DNA of 64,000 bases from contig NC_064843.1 in assembly GCF_024166365.1 (NCBI RefSeq), forward strand, positions 53,324,032 through 53,388,031, written 5' to 3'. A program made the position numbers and the translations under genes. The notes beneath the pieces were generated by a model. It was not told the DNA's origin and searched no databases. It worked only from the letters and a program-made list of their open reading frames with translations. Shown here piece by piece: positions 54,958 through 64,000 of this stretch. Within the stretch, counting starts at the first letter, position 1. Each line of letters opens with the position of its first letter. The stretch is from Elephas maximus indicus (Eukaryota > Chordata > Mammalia > Proboscidea > Elephantidae).

Positions 54958-55074
54958 CGTATGTACAAAGGATTTACAAGAAACAACACTGCATCTGGGA
55001 CCTTAAAAATACTATGGTTGAGGACTTTAAAAAATGCACTGTATGTTACAATATCAATTTTGTTCTATTCAATT

Positions 55075-56025
55075 ATCAAAAAAATATCCAATGTTGCTGA
55101 AAATTTCACGATACTGGCACTCTTACTCAACTCCGTATTGAAGGCATTACAAACTGGAAAGCAATCTGGCAATAATCTCAAGAGTCACAAAGTGCTCATG
55201 TCCCTTTCTAGTAATTTCACTTCTGGGAAGCTATCCTATGGAAATAATGCAAAATATGGAAAATACTATAGATTATTTATACCATCCTAGATGCTTGGCA
55301 TCTGCAAATCTCACACCGAGGTTTCGACACTGGCAGTTTTTATAGCTTGTGAGAGAACCACAGGTTGATCCACACATATGTAAAGCTGCTGTGTCAGTAA
55401 GGAAGTCATGTAATTAACTGACTAGTGAGTGAGCCTGATTGCCAGGACCAGATTCTCATTGTAGCCTGATGGCTCACTACTAGTGCTCATGTGCAAAGAA
55501 ACATTTCTAAAATGGAGAGAAAAAATAAAACAAAACAAAAAACAAACTTTGTTAAAAAATATTTTTTAAATTAAAAGGCACTAAAAAGCAAGGCAATTAC
55601 TTGGCTGGTGATGAAAGTGAAGAGATCTAAGAAAGTACTGACATTTGTGGATTTGGGATCTGTAGCTGCCTTAGAACACATTTCTTTTCAATGTCTACTT
55701 CAGTGAAAGATTAGAAATACAATTAAATATTCAACAATAGAGAAACAGTAAATCAAACCACAATCTACCTAATAACTTAAATGATAAATGCTATGAAAAA
55801 AGAAGTAAGTTATAATTTAGGTCACTGATACAAACATATAAATCACTGCTGTGCACTATAATTATAACTACGTCATAACCTTATTCAAAGGAAAAAACAC
55901 TGAAAGAGAATAACTACTCCAAAATAACAGTGCTTAAGTTAGGGTAGTGGAACTACAGATAATTTTTCATTTTTACATTTTGAAAATACTTTATATGGTA
56001 TTACTTCCACAAATAAAAAAGTCAA
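55075..56025 (+). mobile_element. Old L1M 3' end, interrupted
   Basis: AGGCATTACAAACTGGAAAG, TTCTGGGAAGCTATCCTATG, then after about 400 bp of other sequence AATATTCAACAATAGAGAAA and an AT-rich end. Diverged; boundaries approximate. Confidence 0.45.
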
Positions 56026-56029
56026 GATA

Positions 56030-56265
56030 AAAATGTACTGCTAAATAGAAGAGGGAGCAGTTTCCAACTCGATTCATGATGTCAGCATTACCCTGATACC
56101 AAAAACCAAGGACACTGCAAGAAATGAAAACTACAGACCCAATATTCCTCACTAACAGAGGTGTAAGAATCCTTAACAAAATACTCGTAAATCAAGTTCA
56201 GGAATATACAAAAAGGATGATACACCTTAACCAAGTGGGCTTTCACCCAGGAAAAATGTAATACA
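56030..56265 (+). mobile_element. Old L1M ORF2 fragment
   Basis: ACTCGATTCATGATGTCAGC, ATTACCCTGATACCAAAAAC, ACCAAGTGGGCTTTCACCCA follow the RT region of L1 (LIPK…NQVGF). Decayed. Confidence 0.7.
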
Positions 56266-57072
56266 GAATATTTTTAATTTTTAAACGACTGTAGTTCTAC
56301 AAGTGGTCAGTTAGTATTCTTTCTCATAGAGGCTGATCAAGACCAAAGAACTGCATCCTTGTCATAGAAGTACAGCCGGCTGTTAAAAATATATACATAT
56401 TTAAACCACAGGAATTTGCCAAAACAGTATTACTTGCAAAAACACATGCTGATTGTCCCTGGGCTGTTGAAAAATGTGTATCTTAGAGAACAATTACTGT
56501 TTTGCCTAGCTTTCAGCTTTGTTTAGCTTTGACATGTCCTAAAAAAATGGTAAACTTTGCAAGGCAGTTATAAAAATCATTTACTATGCTATCTTTTAAG
56601 TATTCACAGTAAAATTGAGATAAAGAACTATGTATTACACACTTCGTGTTAGTGGGACCTCACTAAGGACTAGTAGACATTATAGTGGAAAAGGCCTCTT
56701 ACAAATTATATATTTTGCAAAGAAGTTTAATGACTTTACAGTATACAGCACCTGGATTCAAATTTCTATATCCTGAAAATACTGGAATCAAACCTAGGAA
56801 AGACCTACTTTCATAAATGGACAGGAATAAAATGCAGTTAGTAAATCAAAGAAATCAATCAAGAACAAACCGGCAAGAGTCTAAAATGCTAGTCCCTGAG
56901 AGAGTTTTAAATGGTTTATGCTAATACACCATGTTACTCGAAAAAACATTTCTACGAAATAAGGCTTTTGAAATTTGTTTCCAAGAAGACTTAATCTTCT
57001 TTTCCTTCATAAAATGCACTGACCATCCTAAAACGAAGAAAAACACATGGGTATTTAGTGTTTAATTCTTAC

Positions 57073-57234
57073 CTGGAACCCACTTAATTTCCATTTCCAT
57101 ATCATTTTCTTTGCCTTTCTTTTCTTTTTCTTGAATAACCTGCAAGAGCTGCCTATATTTGGCTATTTGTGCTTCGTCATCCTTCTGATTTTTCTTTGTT
57201 TTCCCATCTTCTTCTACATTGATTCCATCGTCAG
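57073..57234 (-). CDS. ESF1: ESF1 internal exon B
   Basis: The 162-nt exon starts with CT after the acceptor gttgtttctag, completing an alanine codon split with exon A, and ends with one G before the strong donor GTAAGAA. It encodes DDGINVEEDGKTKK, then a basic/acidic helix-prone stretch around KYRQLLQVIQEKEKKGKEND, and ends EIKWVPG. The charge pattern and the KYRQLLQVIQEKE heptad-like spacing suggest a coiled-coil helix. This block is among the better conserved parts of mammalian ESF1. It lies alone, with a 5.6-kb intron upstream and a 28-kb intron downstream that has been enlarged by L1 insertions. No lesion is visible. Confidence 0.95.
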
Positions 57235-58865
57235 CTAGAAACAACAAATAAGCAATACTATTTAATAAAAAAAAACAATTAATTCACTTCTAACCAGTGT
57301 TTAGATCTCACCATCACTCCAGCACCCATCTAAAAGATGCTTTTAGATACACTGCAGTAATAGGATATTGACATCAGACAAACTTAATATTAAATGATTT
57401 AAGTGAAAAACTTAGGTCTTGTTTATAATAAAAATCAGTTGCAATATAAACTAGTAATGTCATAGTAGTGTGGCTGGCAATCCCCCCTTTTATTAAAACT
57501 CGTATTTCAAAATATTTTGGAGGCCTAACACCCTGAGACTTCTTTTCCCTACCCAGCTGCAAGGAAGCAGGGATGGCATTTACCCCTCTTTATTTCCCCC
57601 CCGCCATCCTGTGCAGTGGCTTTAAAAGGTTATGTCCAACAATAGGAGGCTGAATTTCATGGGATGAATTTGGTACATGGATTTAGCTGTTCAGACTAAA
57701 GAGAGAGACCAAGGAACTTGCTTATAATCCAAACCTAAGGATCCTGAGTCCTTTCCATTTGATAGCAAGCAAGCATGCTTACTCTCGGGGTCTTGTTAAT
57801 ATATTAAAAATAAAAGTGAATAAATTCAGAGTTAATTCAGTTAATTTGCATGTGTGGACAATCACTTTTCCATTTCCTAATTTTATAAAAATAATTACAA
57901 CACAATGGGCAACAGATACCAAAGAAAGGCAATACATGCAAAGTTTGTTTGCTCTACATTTGCACTGTAAGTCAAAAACATAAATTAAGAACCTGGGTTT
58001 TAATGTAAAACATAAAGACTTATTGAACTGACTAAATGTCCCTAGCAAAAGAAAATTTAGAAGTAGCATAATGCAGATCCTCTGTCCTAGGAGCTAGGCT
58101 ACTGGTCACTAAAAACGTCTGGCATTATTAAGCAGTTAGTTATGAAATATCAATGTTAACAGATTGCCTTTATAGCTTTAAAAAGGTAACATGGAAAAAA
58201 TGATTAAATAAATATTTTTTTAGTTCTTTTTTTCTAAAAGAATAAAAAACAGTCCAGGACATTCTTTCCATCCTATCACTCTTTTACATTTTCACTCAAA
58301 CAGCTGAAATTCATTTTTTTTCTGTTTTGCTTTGTGCCACAATAATAATGTTGGATGGAATTCTGTCATATATCCCATAATTCAATGGATAAAACATCAG
58401 GAACAAATTAACAAAATGGCAATGTATTTCTTTCTATTAAAAGCTTACTTCTGAAAACATAATTAGAAGCAAGCTCCTTCCAGGTTGAAGTTTTAGTGGT
58501 AAGTCTCTGATGGCCTATTTTAAATAGATTTTTTCCAGTACTAAAATTTTATTTTCTGAAGCCCTAAAATGTGGGATAACTCATGTAGGTCTGTTTTTTT
58601 CCCAATTCGAGGGCAATACTTTGTGAAAGCATTAATACTACATAAGTGAAAAAAACATTAATAATACTAAGAAGAAGCCTTGTCACATTCACAAACACCA
58701 CCAAGAACATCTAACTCTTTAAGATATTCCAATATACTAATGTAGCCATCAGAGGTACTAAATCACAGGCTAATGTAAGCTTACAATCAATTAAAATATT
58801 GAAAAAAATGTATACTTTCAAAAACTTCAGTAGTATGTTTCAAACGAATCAGTCGTAAAAGAAAA
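57235..58865 (-). other. ESF1 intron next to exon B, no recognised repeat
   Basis: Contains the exon B acceptor. The rest is unique-looking AT-rich DNA. Confidence 0.4.
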
Positions 58866-58870
58866 TAAAA

Positions 58871-59170
58871 CCTGAATGCTCCTTGGAAGCAAGCATAATG
58901 AGACTGCTGCGTGCTTCGTTTGGACACATCATCAGGGAAGAGCAATTGCTAGAAAAGGATAGCATGTTGGTAAAGTAGAGATTCTTATCCACAAAGGCAG
59001 TGAAAACAAGGGAAACTCCCAATGAGATAGACTGACACAATAGCCTCAGCAATGGACTCAAACATACAAACGATTATGAGGATGGTACAGGACTGGGCAA
59101 CATTTCCTTGTTATAAACAAGGTTGGCAAGAGTTGGAACGGACTTGACAGCAACTAACAACTAACAACAC
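58871..59170 (+). mobile_element. RTE-type LINE, 5'-truncated 3' end
   Basis: AATGCTCCTTGGAAGCAAGC, AAAGGATAGCATGTTGGTAA, ACTGACACAATAGCCTCAGC, ending ACGGACTTGACAGCAACTAA plus CAACTAACAACA. Homologous along its length to 1444-1731 and the end of 9152-10047. Confidence 0.8.
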
Positions 59171-59224
59171 ATTCCAAACAAAAAGCCATTAATCCTTATG
59201 AGTTATAACAAATAAAAAAATGAT

Positions 59225-59330
59225 ATATGAAAAGAGGTAGTATGCTAAGCACTTTATGTACATTATTTCAACCTTCCCAATCATAAGTCAGGATTTGAAA
59301 CCAGCAGAGCCCAAACTCTTAACAAGAATG
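59225..59330 (-). mobile_element. MIR SINE scrap
   Basis: ATGCTAAGCACTTTATGTAC, AGGATTTGAAACCAGCAGAG, CCCAAACTCTTAACAAGAAT are antisense MIR-like. Confidence 0.55.
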
Positions 59331-60550
59331 TGCTGAGAAATAAATGCTTATTTGTTCATCATATTAGCTGTCTTAATGTTAACAATGCTATCTTTAAATT
59401 TAGTTCAGATCTCCCAAACCAATCAAAGAAACCTATTTGCAAAACTTGGACTCAAGCTTTACAAGTATGCATAGAACGTTATCACCTTTTTGCCTTTATC
59501 TTACAGCTGCTAGTGAAAGAAAACTATGCAGAATTTTCATAAAAGTGCTAGGTAACTACATAGGCATATGAAGAAAAAGAAAATGTAGATAAAAAACTAG
59601 CACATCTTTCTCCACGTTTATGGAGGGAAAGGATATAAAGCCTATTTGAAAAAGAACTTGGCTGTCAGGTGTATGCTGAGAAATAAAATGGTCACTCAAC
59701 TGTTCAGAATGCTAAAAAATTTAACAAGCAACAGCCATCGAGGCCTTAAGAAAATGGGAAGCTTTTGTGTCCAAGATAACTACCATTTCAAATCACACAC
59801 TTTTTCAAAGACTCTTAAATACTTAAGCAGTTATGTGGTTTTATAAATATAAGATGGCTGAACAAAGAAACTAGAATGATTAAACATGATTTTCCATCCC
59901 ATGTGTGGAACACAGTTCAAGAATAGTGTTTTTCACAAAGAAAAACTTAGGAAAATGAAGCAATATATTCAGTAGCTTAAAAGAAACAGTGATGGGCTAA
60001 TCGTATAGTCTAAGAAATTCAGAGTTTAATAATCCTATGGTAATATTAAAGAAGCATTTCATGATTATTTAATTTGCCACATAGGCTTTCAAAACAGCAC
60101 ACATACAAAAGTAAAACCAAAGAAGATGGCTATAAAATTTTTTAAGCTTTAACTCAAAAAAGTAAGGATATCTATTCCTGTCAATTTCAAATGTTTGTAT
60201 GTTTGTTTAAAAATTATGATTGTTTGCTTGATGTTAGCAATAAACCTCATAATTTTGCATGATGGTATTTTTTCTGTTAGATAAAAAGAATAAAGATGTC
60301 ATTCTATTGGGCAGATGGTATCAGCCAAAAGCTGACATGAGCTTACAGTCAACTAACCAACTTCCCAGAGATAGTCTGATATAGGGAAAAAAGATTTTGT
60401 TTTGGCTTTATTTTTTTAATAAGTTATTTTAAACAAACAGCACATATAATTTTAAGATATACCATTAATCACTTCAATCATCAAAAAAGTTTTAAATAAA
60501 GATAATTTGGGATCTTCTTATTAATGGCATGCTAGGTAATCCAAACCAAC
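59331..60550. other. ESF1 intron, no recognised repeat
   Basis: AT-rich sequence with short chance open frames only. Confidence 0.4.
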
Positions 60551-62540
60551 CCTTTCACTGAAGACATCAGTTGGATAAAGTATTTTTAAAAGCTTCCAAG
60601 AGGTTAAAAGCCTGACAAGTTAGTGAGGAATGGTTACCAAGTCAAAATCAGTAGAAAGGGGCACCAGAGAGATGATCCCAGCATTTGAGGCCTCTTTTCC
60701 CTGAGGGCATTTCCTGATACAGAAGAAACGGCTGTGAAATTCAACTGCAGTTTTGGCAGACTCCCAGGGCCAAAGGGACAGAAATTAAAGGCCCACAGAA
60801 GGACGGGGCTTCAACCAGTACCCCACATTAAGCAGGGCCCCAGATGGGATACACTCTCCGGACAAGGATAAACCACTTTTTTTTTTTTTTAAAGCTGCCC
60901 TCAAACCAACCTGCGTCAATCACAGAGCTTGGTACCTTCACATCTTCACTCTTCTTATCTAACAGAAAAGATCCCAATCATGTAGAATTGTAAGTAAGAG
61001 GTTTAGCAGTGCTGACTTTAAGCCTTGAACTTGCAATAACATGGTCTTAGAAATGACCAAGGAACCCTAGTGGTACAGTGGTTAAGAGCTTGGCTGCTAC
61101 CCAAAAGGTCAGCTGTTTGAATCTATAAGCCGTTCCTTGGAAACCCTATGAGGCAGTTCTACTCTGTCCCATAGGGTTGCTATGAATTGCAATCGACTCA
61201 ACGGCACACAACAGAAATGACCAAAGTAAATGAAAGTTATCTCTGATGAAAGGTATTATCATTTCAGCTATTGAAATATTTAGAAATAATTTTTCAGAAT
61301 AAATGACCAGCACACACACAGTCAAAGTTAACCAGGTACACAAGTAAATTAGAAATAACTTGTAAAAATAACAGAAAACAACCCAGAAAGAGTTGAAATA
61401 TATTAAAATTATTGATATAGGTTATAAAAAACTATGCTAACTCTGTAGAAACAAACAAAAAGCTTAGGAATATACCACTGACTACAAAACAATAAAAAAT
61501 GATACACTTAATTTTAAAAATACCTAAATGGGACTTCCAGAAATGAAAAAATATAACAACCAACATTAAGAACTCAGTGGATAGATCTATTAGCAGATTC
61601 TACACAGCTAAAAAGAGAATGCGTGAACGGGAGCAGAGATCAGGAGATGATCTTCCAGGAGAAAATACTGAGAATGCAGCACAGAGAAACAACAGACAAA
61701 AAATATTGAAAAGTGGCAACAGTGAAAACAGTGAAAAGATCTAACATATTTATAATTGGTGTCCTAGAGGAGAGAAGCAATAATCTGAATAGATAATGAC
61801 TGAGAATATTAAAAAAACCGATGAGAGATACCACTCTACAAATTCAAGAATAAATAAACAAATAATAAAAACCTACTCTTAGACAAACAGAAAACTTTAA
61901 AAGGCTCTCAAAGGAAAAAAAAAAAAAAAACAATTTTCCAAAAGGCTGAGCGACAAATGACTTCCCAGAAACAGTGAAGTTAGAAGCCAGAAGAATGTCA
62001 TTATGAATGTGCTGGGAGGGGGGAGGGGAGCTGCCAATCTAAATTCTACAATTCTTCACCAGTGAAAAAATCCTTCACCAATGAAGACAAAATAAGGATA
62101 TATTCTGACAAAGTAAAACTCAAGAGTTTGACACCTCTGGACACTCACCACAAGAAATTCTCAAGGATGTACTTAAAGTAAAATGATTCCAGACAGAGAC
62201 AGTATGAGGTTTAAAAAGGAACAAAAGCAAAGGAACTAGGTAAAGTATGCATAAATTTAAAAAAGCAAGTAAAGATGAAATGATAATATTAAGATCTAGT
62301 GGGATAAAAAAAAATACTTAGAATTAGAATACCAACAATACCATGAAAGTTACTGTAAGACCCTTTGTATTGCCCAGGAGGATAAAAACATTAATTGCCA
62401 TTAGAAATTAGACTTCAATAAGTTAACGACGCAAGTCACAATTTCTAGGATAATCACTTAAAGATAGAAACAGAGTCTATTTTCTAAACTAGAGAGGGAA
62501 AATGAAATGCAAAAAATAATTCAGAAAAGGCACTTGTAAG
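60551..62540 (+). mobile_element. Old HAL1/L1M-type LINE, interrupted by a SINE
   Basis: ORF1-like and 3' text: GAAATTCAACTGCAGTTTTG, GGGGCTTCAACCAGTACCCC, TTCCAGGAGAAAATACTGAG, TTCTCAAGGATGTACTTAAA, AAAATGATTCCAGACAGAGA. Half-L1 elements carry only ORF1, which fits the absence of RT text. Broken frames; boundaries approximate. Confidence 0.5.
61061..61211 (+). mobile_element. AfroSINE, short form
   Basis: Head GGAACCCTAGTGGTACAGTG, tail GTTGCTATGAATTGCAATCG plus ACTCAACGGCACACAA. Flanked by TAGAAATGACCAA (61048-61060) and CAGAAATGACCAA (61212-61224). Confidence 0.93.
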
Positions 62541-62880
62541 CTCTTTTATACAAAATAAAATACTGTATCTTAGTAGTTTGTTAAGATCTTGTGTACTATA
62601 CAAATCAGGACAGTCTAAAAGGCCAGAGTTTTTTCTGTTACCTCAGAGTTTTAAAGAAAATGTTTACAGTTAAATTCAGGCTATGAAAATATTTTTACAT
62701 AAAAATTTCAATCACTGTCAACAGGTGCATACGAGACTGTGTGTATATGTTTTGCAGACTGTTTAAAGATAAGTTTGGTTCTTCCCTTTAAGCTATGGCC
62801 AGAAACACATTCCAGTTAGCAAGTCTTCTTTAGGCATCTAAATGCCAACAAATGTAGAACACCAAAAGATTCAAGAGTAC

Positions 62881-63028
62881 CTTGTAGTTCCTCTTCTATC
62901 TTCTCTTCATCTTCACTGGAGGAAGCTAAGTAGGCTTGAAAATCCATGTCCAAAAGCTCTTCCTTTTTAAACTTCCTGTTAAGCGTTGTAATTCTTTCAT
63001 GATCTGTCTCATCCCAAGTGATCTCCAC
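62881..63028 (-). CDS. ESF1: ESF1 internal exon A (first in the window)
   Basis: The 148-nt exon begins at GTG GAG ATC after a tttttcattggtgaaag acceptor and ends with a single G before the donor GTACTC. Frame: it starts in phase 0 and leaves one base for the next exon. It encodes 49 residues opening VEITWDETDHERI, followed by a Lys/Arg stretch and then an acidic SSSEDEEKIEEELQ run. This is the region following the central conserved domain of ESF1. The acidic serine-containing tract looks like a typical casein-kinase-type phosphorylation site, though that is only inferred. The donor GTACTC is weaker than GTAAG. The reading frame continues downstream into intron sequence without an early stop, so the exon end rests on the donor and on the phase match with the next exon. 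Confidence 0.93.
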
Positions 63029-64000
63029 CTTTCACCAATGAAAAAGAAAAAAATAACCAATAAGAAGAGAAACATCAGTAACACAAACTTGTTAAAGAAT
63101 ATATATTGTTACTTGGATGTTTATAACAGGAAGTTAAAAAAAAGTTAAGACATGCTGAAATAATTATCTGAATGACATGGCCACCAAAAGGTATTTTATT
63201 TGTGGAAAGAGAAACATATCTATCAACCTGTACCTCCTTTCTTCTCTCTGCTATATGCAGGGTACTACGTTATTGAGAATAAAAATTCATCAATGTATAG
63301 ATTAACTGTGGTTAAAAACATAAGAAAATGTACTGGTGAAAAAATTAACATTATTATGCATCAGGGAAAACATATTTTTCACCTGGAGTTCTGGGTATTT
63401 CAGGAGGTCCACAAAATATGTGAAAGCTATCAACACAATCTTAGTAGTGTCTATTTTCCAAAAAAGATTAAGAGTCACTGTTGAGAAGAGCATCTATTGG
63501 TTGCAAGCAGAGTAAACCCCCATGACAGCATGAATTCTACAGTATGATGGGTCTGTTGACTGCCTCCTGCCCACAACACAGCCACCATTCTTACATGGGG
63601 TTCTGTTAGAGGTTTCATCTTCACCACAGGGTGGGTTCTTTCCCCACCTTCCCCCAAAGCCAATCTCCCCAGATCAGAACCACAAAATGGGTACCAGTTA
63701 AGAGATCCGTAAAATAGCTGCCACTGTCTCAGAAATCCTAGCTAGTCACAGGACTCAGAGATATCCCTGTTTTGATAATTAAGCCTGAGGTAACAGCCAC
63801 CAAACTGCTGCTGGAACTGGGACAGTTTTGGATCATGCAGCCAGATTCCAGGAACTCCAGAACGACTGGCTATAAAGGTTTGTCCTGGTCATTTTGTAGT
63901 CTTAAAAATAATATGATCCTACATTTTATGTGCTTGAATTTTCTGGACCTCACTTATTGCAGTCAATGCCAAAATGTCCACCACAGCATGTATGTGGCAG
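63029..64000 (-). other. ESF1 intron upstream of exon A
   Basis: Begins with the exon A acceptor (63029-63050). No further exon is found before the right edge, and the rest shows no recognisable repeat. Confidence 0.45.

Larger units (their letters stand above)
5310..63028 (-). other. ESF1: ESF1 gene, 3' half (seven coding exons plus 3' UTR)
   Basis: Seven minus-strand exons join with no phase conflict into a 1,044-nt coding segment (347 codons plus TAA). It matches my knowledge of the C-terminal part of mammalian ESF1 (about 850 residues; also called ABTAP). ESF1 is a nucleolar protein needed for pre-rRNA processing towards 18S rRNA and the small ribosomal subunit. Introns in transcript order are 57235-62880, 28797-57072, 25432-28674, 14269-25343, 12815-14191 and 6237-12661. 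The first exons, promoter and N-terminal half lie beyond the right edge. The product is highly charged, with long Lys/Glu-rich stretches, as expected for a nucleolar scaffold-type protein. No exon carries a stop or frameshift, so the gene looks functional. Exon order, phases and the final NUC153 segment make the assignment firm. The species-level ortholog was not checked by alignment. Confidence 0.95.

Noticed and set aside
54664..55290. 208-codon plus-strand open frame
   Set aside because: It runs through a MIR scrap, a (CA)n microsatellite (giving His-Thr repeats) and old L1 sequence; no gene-like composition.

Overview
The window is mammalian nuclear DNA: interspersed repeats, GT-AG introns and split coding exons, with no operons or Shine-Dalgarno structure. 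The lineage is almost certainly Afrotheria, most likely Paenungulata (elephant, manatee or hyrax). More than twenty tRNA-derived SINEs end in the afrotherian tail (…GTCGCTATGAGTCGGAATCGACTCGAYGGC…). Most lack a roughly 45-bp central segment, a deletion I recall as diagnostic of the paenungulate SINE subfamily. RTE-type LINE fragments ending in the same sequence are also present. The species cannot be fixed from sequence alone.

The only host gene I can support is the 3' half of ESF1 (nucleolar pre-rRNA processing protein) on the minus strand. Seven coding exons run from 63028 down to 5943: 62881-63028, 57073-57234, 28675-28796, 25344-25431, 14192-14268, 12662-12814 and 5943-6236. All junctions are GT-AG and all phases match. 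Joined, they encode the C-terminal 347 residues, ending in the NUC153 segment. A 3' UTR with AATAAA signals lies at about 5310-5942. Bases 1-5300 are downstream intergenic DNA, and the left edge cuts into an old MaLR retrovirus-like element.

The repeats by region are as follows. 1-4540: MaLR internal region and LTR, an old L1 holding an RTE fragment, an MLT1-like LTR holding a SINE, and a Tigger-like DNA transposon. 7165-11940: an old L1 on the minus strand with an LTR and an RTE element nested in it. 14-25 kb: L1M, L2, MIR, several SINEs (one tandem pair sharing three target-site copies), an ERV-type LTR with paired octamer motifs, and a solo MaLR LTR about 70 bp from an ESF1 exon. 29567-37249: a nearly full-length younger L1 in the big ESF1 intron, in gene-sense orientation, with ORF1 open, ORF2 broken, a GC-rich monomeric 5' UTR and an apparent 3' transduction of another L1's tail. 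38417-40219: a truncated L1 inserted into a MER5A-like DNA transposon. 41-63 kb: SINEs, L2, MIR and old L1/HAL1 fragments.

I found no CRISPR array, operon, rRNA, functional tRNA or undescribed multi-gene system. The most notable observations concern retrotransposon mechanism: the double-tailed L1, its repeated promoter units, its long inter-ORF gap, and the shared 3' end of the SINEs and RTE elements.
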